A stretch of 14,265 nucleotides of DNA from Verrucomicrobiota bacterium (GCA_023391285.1 JAEWBF010000038.1:1-14265); one strand, 5' to 3'. Positions 1-6,591 are shown, numbered from the stretch's first letter. The notes: generated by a model not told the origin, from the sequence alone. Program-made: numbers and translations.

Positions 1-14
1 TATGTGTATAAGAG
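1..14. other. Probable residual Tn5/Nextera adapter sequence at contig edge
   Basis: Positions 2-14 read ATGTGTATAAGAG, identical to 13 consecutive bases of the 19-bp Tn5 mosaic end AGATGTGTATAAGAGACAG used in tagmentation libraries. The match stops at position 15, where CCCGG replaces ACAG. The AT-rich stretch is out of character with the GC-rich surroundings. It is most simply untrimmed adapter at a contig end rather than genomic DNA. Confidence 0.7.
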
Positions 15-53
15 CCCGGGGCGGGACCGTCAAGCGGGGGGATCTTTCTCTTT

Positions 54-147
54 CTTCGTTCTCTTGAATGTTTCTTTGGATCGAGGGGATGGCGGCCGAT
101 AAGCGTGGGGCCGGCGGCCGAAAGAAAGATAAAGAGAACGAGGAAAG
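54..147 (+). promoter_or_regulatory. Imperfect dyad in the lacI upstream region
   Basis: A pyrimidine-rich arm (54-80, containing CGTTCTCTT at 57-65 and TTTCTTT at 71-77) is mirrored by a purine-rich arm (121-147, containing AAAGAAAG and AAGAGAACG). The G-rich centre is about 40 bp. It lies 80-175 bp before the preferred lacI start, where an autoregulatory site or a leader hairpin could sit. No convincing -35/-10 pair was found. Function is inferred from position and symmetry only. Confidence 0.35.
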
Positions 148-228
148 GGGAAGATGAGGAGGGAAATGCTCAGCCGGATGAGCAGGTTACTTGACGGTTC
201 GGTAAGAGTGGGGGAGAAGGACCGGGAC

Positions 229-1311
229 ATGGGGCAACCGACGCTCAAGGACATTGCGAAAGCGGTGGGATATTCGAAGAACACGGTCTCGCTGGCGTTG
301 CGGGGGGATCGTCAGATTCCGGCGTCGACGCGGGAGCGGATTCGGGCGGCGGCGGAGGAGATGGGCTATCAGCCGAATGCGGTGGTGTCGCAGTTGATGG
401 CGCAGTTGCGGGCGAGCCGGACGACGCGGTTGCAGGCGAAGCTGGCGCTGGTGAATGCGAATCGGGATCGGGACGCGTTTCGGAGTCATCCGACAATTCC
501 GACGTATGTCGAAGGCTGCGAGGACCGGGCGGCGAAGCTGGGTTATGGGTTCGATCGATTTTGGCTGCACGATCCGGAGCTGACGGCGGCGCGATGGCTC
601 CGGATTTTGGATACGCGGGGGATCAAAGGCGTGGTGTTGGTCGGGTTGATGGACACGAATCATTTGCCGGATGCGTTGCGGCCGGTGTGGGAACGGTTGC
701 CGACGGTGGTGACGGGGGTGCGGACGCGGGAGCCGGCGTTGTCGTTTTGCAGCGTGGATCATCACAATCTCGCGCTGATGGCTTTCGAGAAGGCGCTCGC
801 GATGGGTTATCGCCGGCCGGGGTTGGTGTTGGACGACGTGATCGATGCGTTGGTGGAGCGGCGGTTTTCGGCGGGATATCTCACGGGTCAACGAATGATT
901 CCGCGGGCGCAGCATGTGCCGATGTTCAGCGAAGTGACGGCGGCGGAGCGGGAGCCGGAGCGGTTTCGCGCGTGGTTGGAGCGGCACGAGCCGGATGTGA
1001 TTTTCACGTTGTATAACAACGTGCTCGGCTGGTTGAAGGCGGCGGGGCGGAAGGTGCCGGACGATGTGGGGGTGATTCAGCTCGAATGGCGGGCGACGCG
1101 GCCGGAGATCGCGGGGATGAACCAGCACAACTATGTGACGGGTGAGGCGGCGGTGGACATGGTGGTGAGCCAGATCCACAACAACGAGACGGGCGTGCAG
1201 GATTTTCCGCGCGCGACGTTGATTGGGGCGACGTGGGTGGACGGGAAAAGCGTGCGGGGGGAGAAGATCCAAGCTTCAAGGATGAAGCTCCAGAGGAAGG
1301 CCAAGGTTTAA
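229..1311 (+). CDS. LacI/GalR-family transcriptional regulator
   Basis: This is a 360-residue cytoplasmic DNA-binding repressor or activator. Residues 5-30 (TLKDIAKAVGYSKNTVSLAL) are the LacI-type helix-turn-helix, followed by IPASTRERIRAAAEEMGYQPN, the usual third helix and hinge entry. The hinge then reads AVVSQLMAQLR rather than the common ARSL type, so a divergent subgroup is likely. The rest is a periplasmic-binding-protein-like effector domain. ATG at 229 was chosen because the HTH begins four residues later and GGGGAGAAGG (211-220) sits eight bases upstream. In-frame ATGs at 154, 166 and 178 would add a basic extension not normal for the family. The last 16 residues (EKIQASRMKLQRKAKV) and the stop are encoded by a repeat element. 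Control of the sugar-transport genes is inferred from proximity; the effector is unknown. Confidence 0.93.
   Translation: MGQPTLKDIAKAVGYSKNTVSLALRGDRQIPASTRERIRAAAEEMGYQPNAVVSQLMAQLRASRTTRLQAKLALVNANRDRDAFRSHPTIPTYVEGCEDRAAKLGYGFDRFWLHDPELTAARWLRILDTRGIKGVVLVGLMDTNHLPDALRPVWERLPTVVTGVRTREPALSFCSVDHHNLALMAFEKALAMGYRRPGLVLDDVIDALVERRFSAGYLTGQRMIPRAQHVPMFSEVTAAEREPERFRAWLERHEPDVIFTLYNNVLGWLKAAGRKVPDDVGVIQLEWRATRPEIAGMNQHNYVTGEAAVDMVVSQIHNNETGVQDFPRATLIGATWVDGKSVRGEKIQASRMKLQRKAKV
1265..1310 (+). repeat. Family A heptamer repeat, copy 1 (inside the lacI 3' end)
   Basis: Four tandem heptamers, AGATCCA, AGCTTCA, AGGATGA, AGCTCCA (1265-1292), are followed by the tail GAGGAAGGCCAAGG. This matches copies at 4454, 4561 (reverse), 6203 and 11991. 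It lies in frame in lacI and includes most of its TAA stop. Confidence 0.85.
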
Positions 1312-1324
1312 TACGCGGCGGGAT

Positions 1325-1352
1325 GGCCGCAAAGAGGCGCAGAAGGCGAAAG
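1325..1352 (+). repeat. Family B repeat (GGCGCARAA units), copy 1
   Basis: GGCCGCAAAGA, GGCGCAGAA and GGCGAAAGG form three near-repeats of 9-11 bp. The same module recurs at 3281 and 9592. It fills most of the gap between the convergent lacI and SRAP genes. This copy lacks the CACAGAGG hairpin that follows the other two. Confidence 0.75.
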
Positions 1353-1400
1353 GCTGAGCGGCGCGAGATGCCTGCTGGCGGAGCGCGGGGGGCGTTTGGA

Positions 1401-2117
1401 CTAGAGCGATAGTTCGCCCTGCGCGGGCGGCAGGTCGGTTTTGGCGATCTTGTATTTGCCGGTGCGTTCGGGGGGCGGCATGGCTTCGCTTGTCATGGCG
1501 ACGGCGGGGAACGGACGACACAACGTGCGAAGTTCATCGCTCGTGAGTGGGGCGTCGCCAAGCCAGCGGCGGGCGCGGTCGTCGTCGAGCACGAGTGGCA
1601 TGCGATCGTGGATTCGCGCGGCGAGGTCGTTGGCGGCGGTCGTGACCATGGAGAAGCTGCGCGTGGCGCCGTCGGGATCGGTGTCCCAGAGACCGGCGAG
1701 GAAGAAGTCAGGCTGATCGCGGAGGGTGAACCGAACTTCCCATTTGGCGCCTTCGGGACCTTCGGGCTCGTAGTAGGCGCGAGCGGGGATGAGGCAGCGG
1801 CGGCAGGTGACGCACTGGCGCCAGGTGAAGGTCGTGAGTTTGTCGTCGCGGGAGTTGGTGACGAATTTCGCGACCGGATTCCCGCGGACGTTTTTGACTT
1901 CGACGCGGGCGCCCCATCGCGCGAGGGAGATCAGGCGACCTTTTTCGGTCTGGAGGATGATGGGCGCCTGGCTTTTCGGCCAGGTGTGGAGTGGCAGGCC
2001 TTGCACGTCGGCGGGGCAGACGATGTCACCGTGATCGTTCATCACCCAGCCGGTTTCGCCAAACAGGCGCACGCCCATGCTGAGGATTTCGACGTTTTTC
2101 TCGTAGTGGTTGCACAT
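1401..2117 (-). CDS. SRAP-domain protein (SOS response-associated, YedK/HMCES family)
   Basis: This 238-residue protein is of normal family length. SRAP proteins attach covalently through Cys2 to abasic sites in single-stranded DNA, shielding them. The key positions are visible: Cys2 after the initiator Met (MCNHYE), Asn88 in TNSRDD, Glu117 in RAYYEPEG and His170 in ARIHDRMPLVLDD. The N-terminus reads MCNHY rather than the commoner MCGRY, and the usual AP..N and WGL motifs are altered (SQAPII, ARWGAR), so this is a divergent branch. ATG at 2117 is forced by the need for Cys at position 2. No Shine-Dalgarno sequence and no LexA-like box are visible upstream. It shares strand with the downstream end of the ytf operon, but a hairpin at 2191-2222 lies between, so it is probably separate and functionally unrelated. 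Confidence 0.92.
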   Translation of the reverse strand: MCNHYEKNVEILSMGVRLFGETGWVMNDHGDIVCPADVQGLPLHTWPKSQAPIILQTEKGRLISLARWGARVEVKNVRGNPVAKFVTNSRDDKLTTFTWRQCVTCRRCLIPARAYYEPEGPEGAKWEVRFTLRDQPDFFLAGLWDTDPDGATRSFSMVTTAANDLAARIHDRMPLVLDDDRARRWLGDAPLTSDELRTLCRPFPAVAMTSEAMPPPERTGKYKIAKTDLPPAQGELSL

Positions 2118-2190
2118 CGGGAGACGCTGGGCGCGGAAGAAGAACGGACGTAATACGAGGCAGACGGCGTAAGACGAGGGCGTAGAAATG

Positions 2191-2222
2191 GAAAGCCGCT
2201 CCCGGGGACGGGAACGGCCTTC
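2191..2222 (-). terminator. Candidate terminator after yjfF
   Basis: In minus-strand RNA, GAAGGCCGTTCCCG pairs with CGGGAGCGGCTTTC around a TCCC loop. This makes a 14-bp stem with two G-U pairs; in plus-strand RNA those positions would be A-C mismatches, so the minus orientation is favoured. It is followed by CATTTCT, only weakly U-rich. It sits 40 bp after the yjfF stop and before the SRAP gene. Rho-independent activity is therefore plausible but not certain. Confidence 0.55.
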
Positions 2223-2262
2223 GTTTTGGGGAGAAAGAGAAAGATTGGGTGCTGGACGGCGG

Positions 2263-3228
2263 TTAGGTTTTGGAGAGGCGGTGGAGGAGGGCGCGTTGGA
2301 GGAGGATGAAGATTAGGAGGAGGGCGCCGACGATGATACGGGACCAGGCGGGGCTGAGGCGTCCGTCGAAGATGAGGGCGGCTTGGATGACGCCGAAGAT
2401 GAGGAGGCCGAGGAGCGTGCCGAGCATGTGGCCGCGTCCGCCGATAAGAAGCGTGCCGCCGATGACGACGACGGCGATGGCGTCGAGTTCGAGACCGAGT
2501 CCGAAGCTGGGATTGCCGGAGCCGGTGTAGAGGCAGAGGACGAGGCCGGCGCAGGTGGCGCAGACGCTGTTGAAGGCGTAGGCGGCGACGCGCGACGATG
2601 CGAGCGGCAGGCCCATGAGGAGGGCGGATTGTTCGTTGCCGCCGATAGCGAGGAGGTTGCGGCCGAAGCGCGTGTAGTGGGCGAGCACTACGCCGATGAG
2701 GAGGGCGGCGACGAGGGAGAGGGCGGTGGCGGTGATGTAGACGGAATCGCCGAAGGTGATTTCGAAGGCGGAAAGGTCTTGGTAGGCGGGGTGGTTGAGG
2801 CCGATGGATTCGGTGGTGAGCCAGAAGGCGCAGCCGCGCATGAGGAACATGCCGGCGAGCGTGATGAGGAAGGCGGGCTGGCGGAAGTAGTGGATGATGG
2901 CGCCCATGCCGGCGCCGAGCGCGGCGCCGATGGCGAGGGCGGCGGTGGCGGCGAGCGCGGGGTGGACGCCGTGGTTTTCGACGAGCTTGGCGACGAAGAT
3001 GGAAGTGAAGCCCGCGACGGCGCCGACGGAGAGATCGATGCCGCCGGAGAAGATGACGAGCGTCATGCCGACGGCGGCGATGCCGAGGGCGGCGTTGTCG
3101 GTGAGGAGATTGACGAAGCCCTGCGCGGAGAAGAAGCCCTCGTAGAGGAAGGACGCGGTGAGGTAGAGCGCGGCGAGGATCGCGGCGGTGGCGAATTGTG
3201 GGAGGCGTTGGTGAAGGACGGAGGTCAT
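2263..3228 (-). CDS. yjfF: Galactofuranose-type ABC transporter permease YjfF
   Basis: This 321-residue inner-membrane permease of the RbsC/BPD_transp_2 family has about eight to ten hydrophobic segments. It pairs with YtfT to form the channel of the sugar importer. Diagnostic stretches resemble E. coli YjfF, by memory of that sequence: NLLTDNAALGIAAVGMTLVI (40-59), SGGIDLSVGA (61-70), ITLAGMFLMRG (122-132), ESIGLNHPAY (140-149), LELDAIAVVVIGGTLLIGGRG (246-266) and the C-terminal IFILLQRALL. It is the last gene of ytfQ-ytfR-ytfT-yjfF. A 185-bp gap full of repeats separates it from ytfT, unusually wide for partners that must be made in equal amount. No Shine-Dalgarno precedes ATG 3228; a family C repeat starts 10 bp upstream. 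The substrate may be galactofuranose or another pentose/hexose. Confidence 0.93.
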   Translation of the reverse strand: MTSVLHQRLPQFATAAILAALYLTASFLYEGFFSAQGFVNLLTDNAALGIAAVGMTLVIFSGGIDLSVGAVAGFTSIFVAKLVENHGVHPALAATAALAIGAALGAGMGAIIHYFRQPAFLITLAGMFLMRGCAFWLTTESIGLNHPAYQDLSAFEITFGDSVYITATALSLVAALLIGVVLAHYTRFGRNLLAIGGNEQSALLMGLPLASSRVAAYAFNSVCATCAGLVLCLYTGSGNPSFGLGLELDAIAVVVIGGTLLIGGRGHMLGTLLGLLIFGVIQAALIFDGRLSPAWSRIIVGALLLIFILLQRALLHRLSKT

Positions 3229-3237
3229 GGTTTACCG

Positions 3238-3268
3238 CCCGCGAAACACGCGAAAGGACGCGAAAGGA
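3238..3268 (+). repeat. Family C repeat (CGCGAAA units), copy 1
   Basis: CGCGAAACA, CGCGAAAGGA and CGCGAAAGG are three tandem units of 9-10 bp preceded by CC. They start 10 bp upstream of the yjfF start codon. The same unit order recurs at 11147-11176 between lutB and lutA. The element occupies the place where a ribosome binding site for yjfF would lie. Confidence 0.8.
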
Positions 3269-3280
3269 GGAAAGGCAGGA

Positions 3281-3315
3281 TGGCCGCAAAGAGGCGCAAG
3301 AAGGCGCAAAAAGGG
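3281..3315 (+). repeat. Family B repeat, copy 2
   Basis: TGGCCGCAAAGA, GGCGCAAGAA and GGCGCAAAAAG are three near-tandem units. Family D follows five bases later. The same B-then-D order recurs at 9592-9706, so B and D may move or amplify as one composite element. Confidence 0.8.
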
Positions 3316-3319
3316 TTTT

Positions 3320-3391
3320 GAACCACAGAGGCACGGAGGCACAGAGAAGAAGGAAGAATGCTTTCTCTGTGTCTTCGTGTCTCTGTGGTTC
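3320..3391 (+). repeat. Family D hairpin repeat (CACAGAGG octamers), copy 1
   Basis: Octamers CACAGAGG, CACGGAGG and CACAGAGA (within 3320-3348) face the right arm TCTCTGTG, TCTTCGTG, TCTCTGTG (within 3363-3391). The arms are 29 nt with a 14-nt loop. All three differences between arms give G-U pairs in plus-strand RNA but A-C mismatches in minus-strand RNA. It lies 22 bp past the ytfT stop. I recognise this kind of CCACAGAGGCACAGAG element as common in environmental bacterial genomes. Confidence 0.88.
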
Positions 3392-3413
3392 ATATCGATC
3401 GGAAATGAAGGAG

Positions 3414-4418
3414 TCATGCGCGGGAGCGGGCGGGCAGGAGGCCTTTTAGCCAGCCGCGCGTTTGGTCGGATTGCAGGAGGCAGACGGCGAGGATGAGGAG
3501 GGCCTTCGGGACCGGAGCGACGGCGGGGGGGACGCCGGCGTAATACATCGTTTGCGTGAGCGTTTGCAGGAGGAGCGCGCCGATGAAGGAGCCGAGGAGG
3601 AGGAAGCGTCCGCCGGTGAGCGCGGTGCCGCCGACGACGACGGCGAAGATGGCGTCGAGCTCCATGTTTTCGCCGACGCGATAGGGGTCGGCGGCGGCGA
3701 TGTTGGCGGCGGCCATGACGCCGGCGACGGCGGCGCAGAAGCCGGAGAAGACGTAAACGAGGCACTTGATGCGGGCGGTCGGCAGGCCGGCGAAGCGGCT
3801 GGCGATGGGGTTGTCGCCGACGGCTTCGACAAAGAGGCCGGTCGCAGTGCGGCGGAGGGTGAAGTGCGTTAAGAGGAAAAGGGCGAGCGCGAGGAGGGCG
3901 GCGAAGGGGAGGGCGAGGAGATAGCCGTTGCCGAGGAATTGAAAGGAGGCGTGGTTAATGAGGATGACCTCGCCGTTAGTGAGGAGTTGGGCGACTCCGC
4001 GACCGGCGACCATCAGGATGAGCGTGGCGACGATGGGTTGGACGCCGGCGTAGGCGACGAGGAGGCCGTTGAGAAGTCCGGCGGCAATGCCGGCGGAGAG
4101 CGAGGCGGCGAGGATGAGCGGGAGCGATTCGGTGCCGTTGAAGATGAGGACGGCCGCGATGGCGCCGGCGACAGCCATGATGGAACCGACGGAGAGGTCG
4201 ACGCCGCCGGTGGCGATGACGAGGGTCATGCCGAGGGCGATCACGAGAGGGCGCGCGCCTTGGTTGAGGATGTCGATCGGGACGCCGAAGAGGTGGCCGG
4301 ATTGGAAGGAGAGACTGAGGAAGCCCGGGTGGATGATCGCGTTGACGACGAAGAGAAGCACCAGGCCGGCCAGGGGCCACGCCGCGGGGGAATGAAGGAG
4401 ATGGCGGAGACGGGTCAT
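3414..4418 (-). CDS. ytfT: Galactofuranose-type ABC transporter permease YtfT
   Basis: This 334-residue inner-membrane permease of the RbsC-like family is the partner of YjfF. Family-diagnostic stretches are HLFGVPIDILN (42-52), ALGMTLVIATGGVDLSVGSI (61-80), VATLILMVAGRGVAQLL (130-146), GLFVEAVGDNP (194-204) and NMELDAIFAVVVGGTALTGGR (251-271), all close to E. coli YtfT as I remember it. ATG 4418 gives the usual family length. An in-frame ATG at 4493 would add 25 residues encoded by repeat A and was not preferred. Neither start has a clear Shine-Dalgarno. A 144-bp gap with an inverted pair of repeats separates it from ytfR, and a 185-bp repeat-filled gap separates it from yjfF. The tail (LKGLLPARSRA) is basic, as expected for a cytoplasmic end. 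Confidence 0.94.
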   Translation of the reverse strand: MTRLRHLLHSPAAWPLAGLVLLFVVNAIIHPGFLSLSFQSGHLFGVPIDILNQGARPLVIALGMTLVIATGGVDLSVGSIMAVAGAIAAVLIFNGTESLPLILAASLSAGIAAGLLNGLLVAYAGVQPIVATLILMVAGRGVAQLLTNGEVILINHASFQFLGNGYLLALPFAALLALALFLLTHFTLRRTATGLFVEAVGDNPIASRFAGLPTARIKCLVYVFSGFCAAVAGVMAAANIAAADPYRVGENMELDAIFAVVVGGTALTGGRFLLLGSFIGALLLQTLTQTMYYAGVPPAVAPVPKALLILAVCLLQSDQTRGWLKGLLPARSRA

Positions 4419-4453
4419 GGCCGCTGCGCGGAAGCGCCGCGCGAGTGCGCGGA

Positions 4454-4500
4454 AGATCCAAGCTCCAAGATCCAAGATCCAGAGAATGACCAAGGATCAA
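4454..4500 (+). repeat. Family A heptamer repeat, copy 2
   Basis: AGATCCA, AGCTCCA, AGATCCA, AGATCCA (4454-4481) are followed by the tail GAGAATGACCAAGG. It lies upstream of the ytfT start and forms an inverted pair with copy 3. Confidence 0.88.
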
Positions 4501-4524
4501 ACACCGACTGGGAGGTGAGGTTTG

Positions 4525-4561
4525 GGAGTTCTCTGGAGCTTGGTGCTTGGAGCTTGGAGTT
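4525..4561 (-). repeat. Family A heptamer repeat, copy 3 (inverted)
   Basis: Read on the minus strand it is AACTCCA, AGCTCCA, AGCACCA, AGCTCCA and then GAGAACTCC. It begins one base after the ytfR stop codon (4563-4565). With copy 2 (4452-4486 against 4529-4563) it gives arms matching at about 29 of 35 positions around a 42-nt loop, a large potential hairpin in the ytfR-ytfT junction. Confidence 0.87.
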
Positions 4562-4562
4562 T

Positions 4563-6077
4563 TTACTCATGATGTCCGGCGGCCATGGCTTGCATGAGGG
4601 TGGGCGCGGAGATTTGGGCTCCGGTGAATTCGCCGGCGGGGCGGCGGTCGCGGAGGACGAGGACGCGGGTGCTGTTGCGCACGATTTCGTCGAGCTCGGA
4701 GGAGATGAAGAGGACGGCGAGGCCGTCGGCGCGGAGCTGGGCGATGAGTTGTTCGATTTCGGCCTTGGCGCCGACGTCGATGCCGCGGGTGGGTTCGTCG
4801 AGGATGATGACGGCAGGCTGGGTGGCGAGCCAGCGGGCGAGGAGGACTTTTTGTTGGTTGCCGCCGGAGAGGTTGCGGATGGCGACCTCGGTATTCGCTG
4901 TCTTGATACGGAGGGCGCGAATGTAGTGGTCGCAGAGTTTGTCCTGTTCGGCGCGGGTGAGGGCGCGGGCGGCGCCGCGTTTGGCCTGGAGGGCGAGGAT
5001 GAGATTTTCGCGAACGGAGAGATTGGGGAGGATGCCTTCGTGTTTTCGGTCCTCCGAGGAGAAGGCGAGGCCGTGGCGGATCGCGTGGCGCGGGGAGGAG
5101 ATGTGCGCCGGTGTATCCGAAATTTGGATTTCGCCGGTGGTGTGGCGGTCGATGCCGAAGAGAAGGCGGGCGAGTTCGGTGCGGCCGGAGCCGAGGAGGC
5201 CGGCGAGGCCGAGGACTTCGCCGCGGCGGACGGGGAGGTTGACGGGGTGGAGGGCGGGCGGGCGGGAGAGGGAAGTCGCGGTCAGAACGGACGGCGACGA
5301 AGGAGCAGGGGGCAAGGAGGAGGGAGCAGGAGCGGCGTCGGAGAAATCGCGGCCGAGCATCTGGCTGACGAGTTGGAGACGCGGGAGGTCGGCGGTGGCG
5401 GAGGTGGCGACGAGAGTGCCGTTGCGGAGGACGGTGATGCGGTCGGTGACGGCGTAAACCTGATCGAGGAAATGGGTGACGAAGACGATGCCCATGCCCT
5501 CGGAGCGGAGCCGGCGCATAATGGCGAAGAGGTCGGCGACTTCTTTTTCGTCGAGGGAGGCGGTGGGTTCGTCGAGGATGAGGAGGCGCGCGGAGCGATC
5601 GAGGGCGCGGGCGATCGCGACCATTTGTTGGAGTGCGACGGAGAGGGAGCTGAGCTCGGCGTTGACGTCGAGATCGAGGCCGAGGCGGGCGAGGGCTTGT
5701 TGCGCGTGGCGGCGGGTGGAGCGCCAGTTGATGAAGCCGAAGCGGCCGGGCTGGCGGCCGAGCGTGAGGTTTTCGGCGACGGAGAGGGACGGGACGAGAT
5801 TGACCTCCTGGTAGACGGTGCTGATGCCGCACGCTTCGGCGTCGGAGGGGGAACGGGGAGAGATGCGGCGGCCCTCAAGGGTGATTTCGCCGGAGTCGGC
5901 GGAGTGGACGCCGGTGAGGACCTTGATGAGGGTGGATTTGCCGGCGCCGTTTTCCCCGAGAAGCGCGTGGATCTCGCCGGGGCGGACGGTGAAATCGACG
6001 GCGTTGAGAGCGATGACGCCGGGGAAACGTTTCCCGATGCCGCGGGCGGAGAGGAGAGGAGCGGGGGCGTCGGACAT
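4563..6077 (-). CDS. ytfR: Galactofuranose-type ABC transporter ATP-binding protein YtfR
   Basis: This 504-residue cytoplasmic double ATPase energises the YtfT/YjfF channel. NBD1 has Walker A GENGAGKST (41-49), the degenerate signature LSVALQQ (145-151) usual for sugar importers, Walker B LLILDEPT (165-172) and a switch His (THFLDQ, 201-206). NBD2 has the family's degenerate Walker A GLLGSGRTE (293-301, Arg in place of Lys), SEDRKHEGI (341-349), signature LSGGNQQK (403-410) and Walker B VIILDEPTRGIDVG (423-436). Length and motif order fit E. coli YtfR (about 500 aa). ATG 6077 is preferred over an in-frame TTG at 6095. The inter-domain linker (about 249-262, APAPSSLPPAPSSP) is Pro/Ser/Ala-rich and encoded by a low-complexity GGAGCAGG-like stretch at 5300-5332. 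A terminator and a 500-bp gap separate it from ytfQ, so it may have its own promoter or depend on read-through. Confidence 0.96.
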   Translation of the reverse strand: MSDAPAPLLSARGIGKRFPGVIALNAVDFTVRPGEIHALLGENGAGKSTLIKVLTGVHSADSGEITLEGRRISPRSPSDAEACGISTVYQEVNLVPSLSVAENLTLGRQPGRFGFINWRSTRRHAQQALARLGLDLDVNAELSSLSVALQQMVAIARALDRSARLLILDEPTASLDEKEVADLFAIMRRLRSEGMGIVFVTHFLDQVYAVTDRITVLRNGTLVATSATADLPRLQLVSQMLGRDFSDAAPAPSSLPPAPSSPSVLTATSLSRPPALHPVNLPVRRGEVLGLAGLLGSGRTELARLLFGIDRHTTGEIQISDTPAHISSPRHAIRHGLAFSSEDRKHEGILPNLSVRENLILALQAKRGAARALTRAEQDKLCDHYIRALRIKTANTEVAIRNLSGGNQQKVLLARWLATQPAVIILDEPTRGIDVGAKAEIEQLIAQLRADGLAVLFISSELDEIVRNSTRVLVLRDRRPAGEFTGAQISAPTLMQAMAAGHHE

Positions 6078-6178
6078 CGGTGGAAGGGCGGCCAAGGGAA
6101 CGAAGCGCGAGAAGAGGTGGGATATCGTGAACGGTGCTTGGTTACGACGAGTTCAGGTGAGCATGACAGTCAAGCCGC

Positions 6179-6201
6179 CCGCGTCGTCTTCGACGACGCG
6201 G
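6179..6201. repeat. Perfect 10-bp hairpin upstream of ytfR
   Basis: CCGCGTCGTC and GACGACGCGG flank a TTC loop. It abuts family A copy 4, which starts two bases later. No U-tract follows on either strand, so it is not a typical terminator. Confidence 0.7.
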
Positions 6202-6202
6202 A

Positions 6203-6242
6203 AGCTCCAAGGACCAAGATCCAAGCTCCAGGGAAGGATCAA
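6203..6242 (+). repeat. Family A heptamer repeat, copy 4
   Basis: AGCTCCA, AGGACCA, AGATCCA, AGCTCCA (6203-6230) are followed by the tail GGGAAGGATCAA. It lies in the ytfQ-ytfR gap, 125 bp before the ytfR start, directly next to the 6179-6201 hairpin. Confidence 0.88.
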
Positions 6243-6546
6243 ACATCAAGGCCGCAAGGGGCGCTGGGGAAGGGACGAGGCGTGGGTGGTTGCGAGTGGA
6301 AGTTGAGGGGCGCGATGACCTGCCCCTACCCGCGCGTGCCGCAACCCCGCGGAGGCGAAACCGGTGTTTCGAGAGCGACTGGTTGCTAGGAAGCAGGTCT
6401 GAGTTCCAAATGGTCGGCCCCGCCATCTCGGAGATCACGTTCGCGTTGCAGGCGATCGGTTTGAGCGCGGCGGGGCAGCGGGCGCGGAGGAGAGGGCGGG
6501 AGGCGACCGCTCACCCGGAGGGTTAGCCCTACCTCGGAAGCGGGGC

Positions 6547-6576
6547 AAAAAAAAGCCCGGCGGGGACGCCGGGCTT
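6547..6576 (-). terminator. Intrinsic terminator directly after ytfQ
   Basis: On the minus strand AAGCCCGGC, loop GTCCCC, GCCGGGCTT are followed by a run of eight T (6547-6554 read in reverse, overlapping the stem foot). The perfect 9-bp GC-rich stem starts 15 bp past the ytfQ stop codon. This is the clearest intrinsic terminator in the window. It sits inside the ABC importer gene cluster, so it should limit ytfRT-yjfF expression relative to ytfQ. Confidence 0.92.
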
Positions 6577-6591
6577 CACCGGATCCAGACG

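Larger units (their letters stand above)
6078..6591. other. Repeat-rich ytfR-ytfQ intergenic region
   Basis: About 500 bp hold no gene I can support. From the ytfR side come a 10-bp perfect hairpin (6179-6201, CCGCGTCGTC around TTC), family A copy 4 (6203-6242), a short hairpin AGGGGC...GCCCCT (6306-6327), about 220 bp with no recognisable structure, and the ytfQ terminator (6547-6576). On the minus strand, TTGACT near 6164-6169 resembles a -35 box, but I see no matching -10 at the right spacing. A second promoter for ytfRT-yjfF would have to lie here if termination after ytfQ is efficient. Confidence 0.6.

Noticed and set aside
2042..3334. Minus-strand Arg/Pro-rich frame overlapping yjfF
   Set aside because: Out-of-frame reading of yjfF and flanking repeats; it has only Arg/Pro/His low complexity.
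3238..3391. Possible CRISPR array
   Set aside because: Units are 7-10 bp with no unique spacers of 25-40 bp, and no cas genes are present.
4419..4493. Upstream extension of ytfT
   Set aside because: Encoded by repeat A and neighbouring sequence; the shorter form fits family length. Not fully excluded.
6164..6169. TTGACT as a -35 box for ytfR on the minus strand
   Set aside because: No acceptable -10 hexamer lies 15-19 bp downstream.
3939..6389. Very long plus-strand open frame opposite ytfT and ytfR
   Set aside because: Its product is almost entirely Gly, Glu, Ala, Asp and Val with no domain; it is the reverse shadow of well-recognised transporter genes on a G-rich strand.
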